DNA from: Novosphingobium sp049354825
GTDB taxonomy: Bacteria > Pseudomonadota > Alphaproteobacteria > Sphingomonadales > Sphingomonadaceae
Assembly: GCF_049354825.1 (NCBI RefSeq)
Contig: NZ_CP186480.1
Location: 682,001-746,000 of the forward strand
Direction of reading: 5' to 3'
DNA length: 64,000 nt
Positions 51,148 through 59,446 of the stretch are shown one piece after another; the stretch's first letter is position 1, and each line of letters opens with the position of its first letter. Both the position numbers and the translations under genes were made by a program. The notes under the pieces were generated by a model. It searched no databases. It was given only the letters and a program-made list of their open reading frames with translations, and was not told the DNA's origin.

Positions 51148-52344
51148 TCAGGCCAGTTCGACCGCGACCGCGGTCGCCTCGCCGCCGCCGATGCAAAGGC
51201 TGGCAACCCCGCGCTTGGCACCGCGCTTTTTCAAGGCCGCGATCAGCGTGGTCAGGATACGCGCGCCCGACGCGCCGATCGGGTGGCCCAGCGCGGTGGC
51301 GCCGCCGTTGACGTTGATCTTGTCATGCGGAATGCCGAGATCGTGCATTGCGAACATGGCGACGCAGGCAAACGCCTCGTTGATTTCGAACAGGTCGACA
51401 TCGTCCAGCTGCCAGCCGGCCTTGGCCAGGACCGAATTGATGGCGCCGACCGGGGCAGTGGTGAAATCCTTCGGCTCCTGCGCGTGCGCAGCCACCGCAA
51501 CGATGGTGGCCGCGGGGGTGAGGCCTTTGTCCCTGGCAACGCTTGCGCGGGTGAGGACCAGCGCAGCGGCACCGTCCGAAATCGACGACGAGGTCGCCGC
51601 GGTAATCGTGCCGTCCTTGGCGAAAGCGGGCCGCAGCGCAGGGATCTTGTCGGGACGGCCCTTGCCGGGCTGCTCGTCGGTATCGACCACGCTTTCGCCG
51701 GCGCGGCTGACCACGGTGACAGGGGCAATCTCCTCGGCGAAGTCGCCGCCGGCGATCGCGGCCTGGGCGCGGCGCAGCGATTCGATCGAGTAGACATCCT
51801 GCGCCTCGCGCGTGAGCTGATAGGCGTTGGCGGTATCCTGCGCGAAGGTGCCCATCGCGCGGCCGGCCTCGTAAGCGTCCTCGAGGCCGTCCAGAAACAT
51901 GTGGTCGTAGGCCGTGTCGTGCCCGATGCGCGCGCCCGAACGATGCTTCTTGAGCAGGTACGGCGCGTTGGTCATCGATTCCATCCCGCCGGCGACGACC
52001 ATGTCGATCGAGCCGGCGGCCAGCGCCTCGGCGCCCATGATGACGGTCTGCATGCCCGAGCCGCATACCTTGTTGACCGTGGTGGCCTGGACCGACTTGG
52101 GCAGGCCGGCCTTGATCATCGCCTGGCGGGCCGGGGCCTGGCCGAGGCCGGCGGGCAGCACACAGCCCATGTAGACGCGCTCGACATCGGCGCCGTTCAC
52201 GCCCGCGCGCTCGACCGCGGCCTTGATCGCCGTGGCGCCAAGATCGGTGGCCGAGACGTCCGCCAGCGCGCCCTGCATGCCGCCCATCGGCGTACGCGCG
52301 TAGGACAGGATGACGACCGGGTCGGAGGCGGAAAGCTGGGCCAT
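51148..52344 (-). CDS. Acetyl-CoA acetyltransferase (thiolase)
   Basis: A 398-residue thiolase. The nucleophile Cys94 lies in VNKVCGSGMQTV. NEAFACVA, NVNGGATALGHPIGASGAR and ASLCIGGGEATA provide the other catalytic residues. It condenses two acetyl-CoA or cleaves acetoacetyl-CoA. It could serve fatty acid/ketone body degradation or polyhydroxybutyrate. The start at 52344 gives MAQLSASDPVVILSYARTP, the family N-terminus. It is divergent from the aldehyde dehydrogenase. Confidence 0.95.
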   Translation of the reverse strand: MAQLSASDPVVILSYARTPMGGMQGALADVSATDLGATAIKAAVERAGVNGADVERVYMGCVLPAGLGQAPARQAMIKAGLPKSVQATTVNKVCGSGMQTVIMGAEALAAGSIDMVVAGGMESMTNAPYLLKKHRSGARIGHDTAYDHMFLDGLEDAYEAGRAMGTFAQDTANAYQLTREAQDVYSIESLRRAQAAIAGGDFAEEIAPVTVVSRAGESVVDTDEQPGKGRPDKIPALRPAFAKDGTITAATSSSISDGAAALVLTRASVARDKGLTPAATIVAVAAHAQEPKDFTTAPVGAINSVLAKAGWQLDDVDLFEINEAFACVAMFAMHDLGIPHDKINVNGGATALGHPIGASGARILTTLIAALKKRGAKRGVASLCIGGGEATAVAVELA

Positions 52345-52444
52345 GACGGAAAAACCTTCTGTTCGGGAACGGGCGAGATAATGCTGCACGTGCACAATGG
52401 CAATCGGGCTTGCCCTCGGCGCGGCGATAGCGGACCTTGCAGCG

Positions 52445-53866
52445 ATGATCTCCGCCTCAATGACAGCATTGCTCGACGCGCAGCGGTCCGCCTTCATGGC
52501 CGCGCGCCCCGAAGACGTGTCGGTCCGCCGGGACCGGCTCCTGCGTCTGAAAGCCTTGCTGAAGGACGAGGGCGACGCGCTGGCCCGTGCGATGAGCCAT
52601 GATTTCGGCCACCGGAGCCACGAGCAGAGCTTGTTGACCGACATCATGCCGGCGAACAGCGCCCTCAATTACGCGCTCAAGCACCTGAGGCGGCTTACCC
52701 GGCCCGAGCGGCGCCGCGCGACTTTCCCGCTCGGGCTGATCGGGGGGAGGGCCGAAGTTCGCCATGAGCCCAAGGGCGTGGTCGGCATCGTCAGTCCGTG
52801 GAACTTCCCCGTCGTGCTGGCGATCGGTCCGCTGGCGCAGGCGCTGGCGGCGGGTAACCGGGCGATGCTCAAGCCCAGCGAATTCACCCCCGAGACCAGC
52901 GCGCTTCTCGCCCGCGCGGTCGCCAGCCGTTTCGCACCCGAAGAGCTCGCAATCGTCACCGGCGGGGCCGAAATCGGGCAGGTATTCTGCGCCCTCCCGT
53001 TCGATCACCTGCTGTTCACAGGCGCGACCGCGATCGGCCGCCACGTCGCGCGCGCCGCTGCCGAGAACCTGGTGCCGGTTACGCTGGAACTGGGCGGCAA
53101 GTCGCCCACGATCGTCGGCAAGGGCGCGGATGTCGCGCGCGCTGCGGAGCGGATTGCGATCGGCAAGATGATGAACGCTGGCCAGATCTGCCTGGCCCCC
53201 GATTACCTGCTCGTCCCGGCCGACAGACAGGACGCCATCGTCGGCGCGGTGGCGGCTGCGGCGGCGCTGCTTTATCCGCGCGTCCTCGATAACGACGACT
53301 ACACCTCAATCGTCAACGCGCGTCACCGCGACCGCCTGCAGGGGCTGATCGACGACGCCGTGGGCAAGGGCGCGGCCGCAACGGTGGTGAACCCGGGACA
53401 CGAGGACTTTGCCGCCTCGAACGGCCACAAGCTGCCGCTGACGATCCTGACCGGCGTCGATGATACGATGGCGGTGATGCAGGAGGAAATCTTCGGGCCG
53501 GTCCTGCCGGTCTTGACCTATCGCCGCATCGACGAGGCCATCGACTACGTCAACGCGCACGACCGGCCGCTGGGGCTCTATTATTTCGGCAACGACGCGG
53601 ACGAGCGTGAGCGGGTGCTTGGACGCACGATCTCCGGCGGGGTCACGGTGAACGACGTGGTCATGCACATTGCCATGGAAGACCTTCCATTCGGCGGCAT
53701 TGGTCCATCGGGCATGGGGGCTTATCACGGACCGGAAGGTTTCCGGACTTTCAGCCATGCCCGTGCGGTCTATCACCAACCGCGCTGGGACATAGCCGCA
53801 CTGGCGGGTCTGAAGCCGCCCTATGGCAAGGCGACTCGGGCAACGCTGGCGCGCGGCCTGAAGTAG
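52445..53866 (+). CDS. Coniferyl aldehyde dehydrogenase-type ALDH
   Basis: A 473-residue NAD(P)-dependent aldehyde dehydrogenase from ATG 52445 (one at 52397 is also in frame). Catalytic residues: Asn/Glu in GIVSPWNFPVVLAIGP and VTLELGGKSPTIVG, and Cys in NAGQICLAPDYLLV. TFSHARAVYHQPRW near the C-terminus is typical of the CalB/coniferyl aldehyde dehydrogenase family. Its physiological aldehyde is unknown. It is the last gene before the nuo operon. Confidence 0.9.
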   Translation: MISASMTALLDAQRSAFMAARPEDVSVRRDRLLRLKALLKDEGDALARAMSHDFGHRSHEQSLLTDIMPANSALNYALKHLRRLTRPERRRATFPLGLIGGRAEVRHEPKGVVGIVSPWNFPVVLAIGPLAQALAAGNRAMLKPSEFTPETSALLARAVASRFAPEELAIVTGGAEIGQVFCALPFDHLLFTGATAIGRHVARAAAENLVPVTLELGGKSPTIVGKGADVARAAERIAIGKMMNAGQICLAPDYLLVPADRQDAIVGAVAAAAALLYPRVLDNDDYTSIVNARHRDRLQGLIDDAVGKGAAATVVNPGHEDFAASNGHKLPLTILTGVDDTMAVMQEEIFGPVLPVLTYRRIDEAIDYVNAHDRPLGLYYFGNDADERERVLGRTISGGVTVNDVVMHIAMEDLPFGGIGPSGMGAYHGPEGFRTFSHARAVYHQPRWDIAALAGLKPPYGKATRATLARGLK

Positions 53867-53903
53867 CCCGCGCTGCGGCGCGGCAAAACCTGCGCCGATA
53901 CCC

Positions 53904-53932
53904 TTGCGCGGCCTTGGCGGCGGGACTAGTGG
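53904..53932 (+). promoter_or_regulatory. Candidate nuo operon promoter
   Basis: TTGCGC (53904-53909), 17 bases and TAGTGG (53927-53932), 54 bases before the nuoA GTG. The -10 sequence is identical to that of the better tRNA-Asp promoter in this window. The signal is modest. Confidence 0.35.
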
Positions 53933-53985
53933 CAGCGTGTCCCGGCGCCGCAAGGCTCCAAACCAACCCGATTCAGGGCGCAAAC

Positions 53986-54360
53986 GTGCTAGACCTGTCG
54001 CAATACCTGCCGATCCTGATTTTCCTGGCCATCGCGCTGGGGCTGTCGACTGCTTTCGTGCTGCTGCCGATGGGCGTGGCGCGGCTGACCGGCACGCATA
54101 ACCCCACCGCCGACAAGCTCAGCGAATACGAGTGCGGCTTTCCCGCGTTCGAAGATTCCCGCAGCCAGTTCGACGTGCGCTTCTATCTGGTGGCCATCCT
54201 GTTCATCATCTTCGATCTGGAAGCGGCGTTCCTGTTTCCCTGGGCGGTCAGCCTGGACGTGACCGGCTGGCCGGGCTGGATCACGATGATGGTGTTCTTG
54301 GGCGAACTCGCGATCGGGCTTGCCTACGCCTGGAAAAAGGGGGCGTTGGACTGGGAATGA
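53986..54360 (+). CDS. nuoA: NADH-quinone oxidoreductase subunit A
   Basis: A 124-residue membrane subunit with three helices (about 7-30, 65-87 and 93-113). YECGFPAFEDSRSQFDVRFYLVAILFIIFDLEAAFLFPW holds the conserved Cys loop and the FDLE motif. GTG 53986 follows AGGGCGC and gives the usual length; an upstream TTG would add 24 unlikely residues. It starts the nuo operon. Confidence 0.94.
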   Translation: MLDLSQYLPILIFLAIALGLSTAFVLLPMGVARLTGTHNPTADKLSEYECGFPAFEDSRSQFDVRFYLVAILFIIFDLEAAFLFPWAVSLDVTGWPGWITMMVFLGELAIGLAYAWKKGALDWE

Positions 54361-54917
54361 CCGACCTTTCGAACACGCGCGCCGCGGGGCACGTCACCGA
54401 AGATGCGGTGATCACGCACCCCGATCAGGCCTTTTTCACTGATCTCAATGCGGAGGTCCACGACAAGGGCTTCCTCGTCACGTCGACCGAAGAGCTTTTC
54501 CAGTGGGCGCGCACCGGGTCGCTGTGGTGGATGACCTTCGGCCTGGCATGCTGCGCGGTGGAGATGATTCACGTCAACATGCCGCGCTATGACATGGAGC
54601 GTTTTGGCGTCGCCCCGCGTGCCTCTCCGCGCCAGAGCGACGTGATGATCGTTGCCGGCACGCTGTGCAACAAGATGGCCCCGGCACTGCGCAAGGTCTA
54701 TGACCAGATGTCGGATCCCAAGTACGTCATCAGCATGGGCAGCTGCGCCAACGGCGGCGGCTATTATCATTACAGTTACAGCGTCGTGCGCGGGTGTGAC
54801 CGGATCGTGCCGGTCGACATCTATGTGCCCGGTTGCCCGCCGACCGCCGAAGCGCTGCTTTACGGCGTGATGCAGTTGCAGCGGAAGATCCGCCGCGTGG
54901 GGACGATCACGCGGTGA
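54357..54917 (+). CDS. nuoB: NADH-quinone oxidoreductase subunit B
   Basis: A 186-residue subunit holding cluster N2. Cysteines are in FGLACCAVEM, MGSCANGGGYY and CDRIVPVDIYVPGCPPT. It overlaps nuoA by four bases and nuoC by four. The N-terminal 25 residues are an unusual Asp/Thr/His leader (RAAGHVTEDAVITHP). Confidence 0.96.
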   Translation: MTDLSNTRAAGHVTEDAVITHPDQAFFTDLNAEVHDKGFLVTSTEELFQWARTGSLWWMTFGLACCAVEMIHVNMPRYDMERFGVAPRASPRQSDVMIVAGTLCNKMAPALRKVYDQMSDPKYVISMGSCANGGGYYHYSYSVVRGCDRIVPVDIYVPGCPPTAEALLYGVMQLQRKIRRVGTITR

Positions 54918-55849
54918 GCACGGTTCTGCATTCGGCGCCGAAAATCGCGGCGAACGACGGTGTGCGCGAGGCATTGGCCGGGGCGCTCGGCGCCGCGGTC
55001 GTAGCGCACAAGGAAGAGTACGGTGAAATCGTACTGACCGTCGCACGAGCATCCTTGGTCGAGGCGCTGCGTTCGCTGCGCGACGATCACGGCTACCAGC
55101 AGCTAATGGAGATCGCCGGAGTCGACTTCCCGAGCCGCGCCGAGCGGTTTGAAGTCGTTTACATGCTGCTCAGTCTGACGAAGAACCACCGCATCATCGT
55201 CAAGGCCACCGCGTCCGAAACGGATCCGGTGCCAAGCGTCACGGGCCTTTGGACCAATGCTGGCTGGCTCGAGCGCGAGGTGTTCGACTTGTACGGCGTG
55301 ATCTTCGACGGCAACGCCGACCTGCGCCGCATCCTCACCGACTACGGCTTCGAAGGACACCCGTTCCGCAAGGACTTCCCGCTGACCGGCTACCACGAGC
55401 TGCGTTATTCGGAAGAGGCCAAGCGTGTGGTCTACGAGCCTGTCAAACTGGCGCAGGACTTGCGCACATTCGATTTCATGAGCCCTTGGGAAGGTGCCGA
55501 TTACGTCCTGCCGGGTGACGAGAAGGCAGCGACCCCGCCGCCGGCGCCCGCCGCCGTTGCGACTAAGCCCGAAACCAAGGGCCCCCCGACGGCTGACGTG
55601 CCCAAGACCACCGAAACCAAGGCCGATACCGGCGCCGGGAGGCCGGCTGACGACAAGGCCGCGGCCAAAGTCGCACCGGCGCGCAAGAGCCGCGCCAAGT
55701 CCGCGCAGGGCACCGCTCAGCCGCAACCGGTAGAAACGGCGATTCCGGCCCCGGGCGCACCAGATCCGACCGAGGATCGCCCGGCGCGCAAGCCGCGCAA
55801 GAAGAAGGACGGCAGCGGAGGCTCGGGCCCCGCGCCGCTGGGTAGCTGA
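54914..55849 (+). CDS. nuoC: NADH-quinone oxidoreductase subunit C with long C-terminal tail
   Basis: A 311-residue protein from GTG 54914. Residues 1-200 are the NuoC 30-kDa-like domain (EIAGVDFPSRAERFEVVYMLLSL, EREVFDLYGVIFDGNADLRRILTDYGFEGHPFRKDFPLTGY). Residues 201-311 are a disordered, Pro/Ala/Lys-rich tail with AAATPPPAPAA-like runs, KPETKGPP, ARKSRAKSAQG and a Lys/Arg/Gly end (KPRKKKDGSGG). NuoC in most bacteria stops near residue 200, so the tail is an addition. Such tails occur in some alphaproteobacterial NuoC; this one may bind a partner or anionic surface. Confidence 0.92.
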   Translation: MSTVLHSAPKIAANDGVREALAGALGAAVVAHKEEYGEIVLTVARASLVEALRSLRDDHGYQQLMEIAGVDFPSRAERFEVVYMLLSLTKNHRIIVKATASETDPVPSVTGLWTNAGWLEREVFDLYGVIFDGNADLRRILTDYGFEGHPFRKDFPLTGYHELRYSEEAKRVVYEPVKLAQDLRTFDFMSPWEGADYVLPGDEKAATPPPAPAAVATKPETKGPPTADVPKTTETKADTGAGRPADDKAAAKVAPARKSRAKSAQGTAQPQPVETAIPAPGAPDPTEDRPARKPRKKKDGSGGSGPAPLGS

Positions 55850-55851
55850 CA

Positions 55852-57066
55852 ATGTCCGGTTTCGCCCTCGAGACCTCGCCGACGACCGGTGATGAAGTCA
55901 TCAGCAACTATACGATCAACTTCGGCCCGCAGCATCCGGCCGCGCACGGCGTGCTGCGCCTGGTTCTCGAGCTCGACGGCGAGATCATCGAGCGGGTGGA
56001 CCCGCACATCGGGTTGCTTCACCGCGGCACCGAGAAGCTGATCGAGCACAAGACATACCTGCAGGCGCTGCCGTACTTCGACCGGCTCGACTATTGCTCG
56101 CCGCTGGCGATGGAGCACTCCTACGTGCTCGCCATCGAGAAGCTGCTCAATGTCGAAGTGCCGATCCGCGCGCAGTACTTGCGAGTGCTGTTCGCCGAAC
56201 TCACGCGCATCTGCAACCACATGCTCAACCTCGGCAGCCATGTCATGGACGTCGGGGCGATGACGCCGAACCTGTGGCTGTTCGAGATTCGCGAGGATTG
56301 CCTCAATTTCTTCGAGCGCGCCTCGGGCGCACGAATGCACAGCGCGTGGTTCCGGCCCGGCGGCGTCCACCAGGACGTGCCGGAAAAACTGCTGGTCGAT
56401 ATCGGAGAGTGGCTCGACGGGCGCCTGCCGACCTTGTTCGAAGACGCTATGAGCCTGGTGGTCGACAACCGTATCTTCAAGCAGCGCAACGTGGATATCG
56501 CGGTCGTTTCGAAGGACGATGCAGTTGCCTGGGGCTTCTCCGGGCCGATGATCCGCGGCAGCGGGATCGCATGGGACCTGCGCAAGTCGCAGCCCTACGA
56601 TGTCTATGCCAGGATGGACTTCGAAATCCCGGTCGGCACGCGCGGCGATTGCTATGACCGTTTCATGGTGCGGGTCGAGGAAGTGCGCCAGTCGGCGCGG
56701 ATCATGAAGCAGTGCCTGGCCGACATGCCGAGCGGCCCGGTCGCCAGCGAAGACCGCAAGATCGTCCCGCCCAAGCGCGCCGAGATGAAGCAGTCGATGG
56801 AAGCGCTGATCCATCACTTCAAGCTCTATACCGAGGGCTTTCACGTGCCCGCGGGCGAGGTGTACGTCGCAACTGAAAGCCCGAAGGGCGAATTCGGCGT
56901 CTATCTGGTCAGCGACGGCAGCAACAAGCCATACCGTTGCAAGATCCGCCCGACCGCGTTTTCGCACCTCCAGGCGATGGATTTCATGTGCAAGGGCCAC
57001 ATGCTCCCGGACGCGACCGCGATCCTGGGCGCGATCGATGTGGTCTTCGGGGAGTGCGACCGGTGA
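55852..57066 (+). CDS. nuoD: NADH-quinone oxidoreductase subunit D
   Basis: A 404-residue 49-kDa subunit, site of quinone reduction with NuoB. It contains NFGPQHPAAHGVLRLVLELDGE, HIGLLHRGTEKLIEHKTYLQALPYFDRLDY, the quinone-site RHSGARMHSAWFRPGGV-like segment ASGARMHSAWFRPGGVHQD, and ILGAIDVVFGECDR at its end. The start lies three bases after nuoC. Confidence 0.97.
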   Translation: MSGFALETSPTTGDEVISNYTINFGPQHPAAHGVLRLVLELDGEIIERVDPHIGLLHRGTEKLIEHKTYLQALPYFDRLDYCSPLAMEHSYVLAIEKLLNVEVPIRAQYLRVLFAELTRICNHMLNLGSHVMDVGAMTPNLWLFEIREDCLNFFERASGARMHSAWFRPGGVHQDVPEKLLVDIGEWLDGRLPTLFEDAMSLVVDNRIFKQRNVDIAVVSKDDAVAWGFSGPMIRGSGIAWDLRKSQPYDVYARMDFEIPVGTRGDCYDRFMVRVEEVRQSARIMKQCLADMPSGPVASEDRKIVPPKRAEMKQSMEALIHHFKLYTEGFHVPAGEVYVATESPKGEFGVYLVSDGSNKPYRCKIRPTAFSHLQAMDFMCKGHMLPDATAILGAIDVVFGECDR

Positions 57067-57260
57067 TGAGCCGTGAAACCTTCATGCAGGTGCGCCAGTG
57101 GGCGCTGGTGACCGGGGTTTCGCTGTCGGCCGGGTTCTTCGCCATGGGGTGGCTCGGGATCCGGACCAGCGACTTCGTCCCGATGGTGATCGCTTCGATC
57201 GCCGGTTTCGAGATGGCCCTGCTGGGCCGCGATCTCGCGGAGAAGCGGCTGCGTGGCTAA
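57066..57260 (+). CDS. Small membrane protein in nuo operon (x)
   Basis: A 64-residue frame whose ATG overlaps the nuoD stop codon by one base. Two hydrophobic segments (about 11-31, ALVTGVSLSAGFFAMGWLGI, and 34-52) suggest a hairpin in the membrane. It is not a known complex I subunit of E. coli or Rhodobacter. The tight junctions on both sides argue it is translated. It could be a lineage-specific accessory or assembly protein. Confidence 0.65.
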   Translation: MSRETFMQVRQWALVTGVSLSAGFFAMGWLGIRTSDFVPMVIASIAGFEMALLGRDLAEKRLRG

Positions 57261-57465
57261 AGACAGCTCCTTCGGCGTGAACCCGCGCTTTGCCCCGCTG
57301 TACCTGCTCGCCGGCGTGCTTTCGCTGGTGGCGCTAGGGCTGGAATTCTACGCCTGGCAGGTCAAGGGCAAGAGCTGGACCGAGATGGTCATGCCCGCGA
57401 TCCTGGCCGCCTTCATGTTCTATATGTGGTCGCTGGGCCGCAAGCAGGCAAAGATCGATGGCTGA
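57253..57465 (+). CDS. Small membrane protein in nuo operon (y)
   Basis: A 70-residue frame starting at GTG 57253, which overlaps the previous gene by eight bases and nuoE by eight. Two membrane helices (about 13-33, FAPLYLLAGVLSLVALGLEFYAW, and 44-60, MVMPAILAAFMFYMWSL) flank a short loop and end in a Lys-rich tail. Not recognised. With the preceding gene it forms a pair of two-helix proteins between nuoD and nuoE. Confidence 0.65.
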   Translation: MAKDSSFGVNPRFAPLYLLAGVLSLVALGLEFYAWQVKGKSWTEMVMPAILAAFMFYMWSLGRKQAKIDG

Positions 57466-58126
57466 TCGCGCTCCTCATCCCGACACCCCTGAATTGCGCG
57501 CGCGTTGGGCGAGTTTCGCCTGGACTGAGCAGAATGCGGCACAGGCCAAGGTCATCATTGCGCGCTATCCCGAGGGACGCCAGAAGTCCGCGGTGATGCC
57601 GCTTCTCGACCTTGCGCAACGTCAGGTCGGCGCGGCAACGAATACGCAGGGCTGGTTGCCGCTGCCTGTGATGGAATTCGTCGCTCGCGAACTCGACATG
57701 CCGGTGATCCGCGTGCTCGAGGTTGCCACCTTCTACACGATGTACAACATCGCCCCGGTGGGCCGCTTTCACGTCCAGGTTTGCGGCACCACGCCTTGCA
57801 TGCTGCGTGGCAGCGATGCGATCCTGGATGCCTGCAAGAAGCGGGGGATGGCCAAGGGCCACACGACCGATGACGGGATGTGGACGCTGACCGAGGTCGA
57901 ATGCATGGGCAACTGCGCGTCCGCCCCGATGGTCCAGATCAACGACGGCAATTACGAAGACCTGACGCCCGAAAGGCTCGATGCCGTTCTCGACGCGCTG
58001 GCCGCTGGCCAGAGCCCCAAGGAAGGTACCCAGGATCCCGCTCGCCACACTGTCGAGCCGGTCGGCGCATTGTCCAGCCTGAGCGCGATGGCTCAGGAAA
58101 ATCATGATTACCGGGGTGAGTGGTGA
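57458..58126 (+). CDS. nuoE: NADH-quinone oxidoreductase subunit E
   Basis: A 222-residue 24-kDa subunit carrying the [2Fe-2S] cluster N1a. The four cysteines lie in VCGTTPCMLRG and ECMGNCASAPMVQIND. The C-terminal 40 residues (AAGQSPKEGTQDPARHTVEPVG) form a polar tail. It passes electrons from FMN and lies just upstream of nuoF. Confidence 0.95.
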   Translation: MADRAPHPDTPELRARWASFAWTEQNAAQAKVIIARYPEGRQKSAVMPLLDLAQRQVGAATNTQGWLPLPVMEFVARELDMPVIRVLEVATFYTMYNIAPVGRFHVQVCGTTPCMLRGSDAILDACKKRGMAKGHTTDDGMWTLTEVECMGNCASAPMVQINDGNYEDLTPERLDAVLDALAAGQSPKEGTQDPARHTVEPVGALSSLSAMAQENHDYRGEW

Positions 58127-58162
58127 TGAGCCTTCGGAACATCTTTTGTGGGACGCTCGCTC

Positions 58163-59446
58163 GTGCTTGCTGACAAGGACCGCATCTTCACTAACCTCTA
58201 CGGCTACCAGCCTTGGAACCTGAAGGCCGCGCAATCACGCGGCGACTGGGACGATACCAAGGCGCTTCTCGGCCGCGGTCAGGACGCCATCATCGACGAG
58301 ATGAAAGCGTCTGGCCTGCGCGGTCGCGGCGGTGCCGGCTTCCCCACCGGCATGAAGTGGTCCTTCATGCCCAAGGAATCGAAAGATGGCCGCCCCAGCT
58401 TTCTTGTCATCAACGCCGACGAGTCCGAGCCCGGCTCGTGCAAGGACCGCGAGATTATCCGTCACGATCCGCACAAGCTGATCGAGGGCGCCTTGATCGC
58501 CGGTTATGCGATCCGTGCGCGCGCCGCATATATCTACATTCGCGGCGAATACATCCGCGAGGCCGAGATTCTGTTTGCCGCCGTACAAGAGGCTTACGAC
58601 GCCGGGCTGATCGGCCGGAATGCCTGCGGTTCGGGCTACGATTTTGACGTCTTCGTCCATCGCGGCGCGGGCGCTTACATCTGCGGTGAAGAAACCGCGA
58701 TGATCGAAAGCCTCGAGGGCAAGAAGGGCCAGCCGCGCCTCAAGCCGCCGTTCCCGGCGGGTGCCGGGCTCTATGGCTGCCCGACCACGGTCAACAACGT
58801 CGAATCGATCGCGGTCGCGCCTACGATCCTGCGCCGCGGCGCCTCCTGGTTCTCATCCTTCGGGCGCGAGAACAACAAGGGGACCAAGCTCTTCCAGATC
58901 AGCGGCCACGTCGAGAAGCCCTGCGTGGTCGAGGAAGCGATGAGCATCCCCTTCCGCGAACTGATCGAGAAGCATTGCGGTGGGATCACCGGCGGCTGGG
59001 ACAACCTGCTGGCGGTCATTCCTGGCGGATCGTCGGTTCCGCTGGTCCCGGCCAAGGATATCATGGACGCGCCGATGGACTTCGACGGACTCAAGGAGGT
59101 CGGCTCCGGCCTTGGCACCGCGGCGGTCATCGTAATGGACAAGTCGACCGACATCGTCCGCGCGATCAGCCGCATCAGTTATTTCTACAAGCACGAATCC
59201 TGCGGTCAGTGCACGCCATGCCGCGAAGGGACCGGCTGGATGTGGCGCGTGATGGAGCGCCTGCGTACCGGCGACGCCGACGTGCGCGAAATCGACATGC
59301 TACAGGAAGTGACCAAGCAGGTCGAAGGCCACACGATCTGTGCGCTGGGCGACGCCGCGGCGTGGCCGATCCAGGGCCTGATCCGCCATTTCCGTCCCGA
59401 ACTTGAACGCCGCATCGCCGAAAACGTCAGGGAAGCCGCCGAATGA
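58163..59446 (+). CDS. nuoF: NADH-quinone oxidoreductase subunit F
   Basis: About 427 residues from GTG 58163 (VLADKDRIFTNLYG), the usual family N-terminus; GTG 58148 would add five residues. NADH/FMN binding is shown by LRGRGGAGFPTGMKWSF and YICGEETAMIESLEGKKGQPRLKPP. The [4Fe-4S] cluster ligands are in SCGQCTPCREGTGWM. It oxidises NADH and feeds NuoE/NuoG. The start is about 37 bases after nuoE with only a weak binding site, unusual in an otherwise overlapping operon. Confidence 0.94.
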   Translation: MLADKDRIFTNLYGYQPWNLKAAQSRGDWDDTKALLGRGQDAIIDEMKASGLRGRGGAGFPTGMKWSFMPKESKDGRPSFLVINADESEPGSCKDREIIRHDPHKLIEGALIAGYAIRARAAYIYIRGEYIREAEILFAAVQEAYDAGLIGRNACGSGYDFDVFVHRGAGAYICGEETAMIESLEGKKGQPRLKPPFPAGAGLYGCPTTVNNVESIAVAPTILRRGASWFSSFGRENNKGTKLFQISGHVEKPCVVEEAMSIPFRELIEKHCGGITGGWDNLLAVIPGGSSVPLVPAKDIMDAPMDFDGLKEVGSGLGTAAVIVMDKSTDIVRAISRISYFYKHESCGQCTPCREGTGWMWRVMERLRTGDADVREIDMLQEVTKQVEGHTICALGDAAAWPIQGLIRHFRPELERRIAENVREAAE

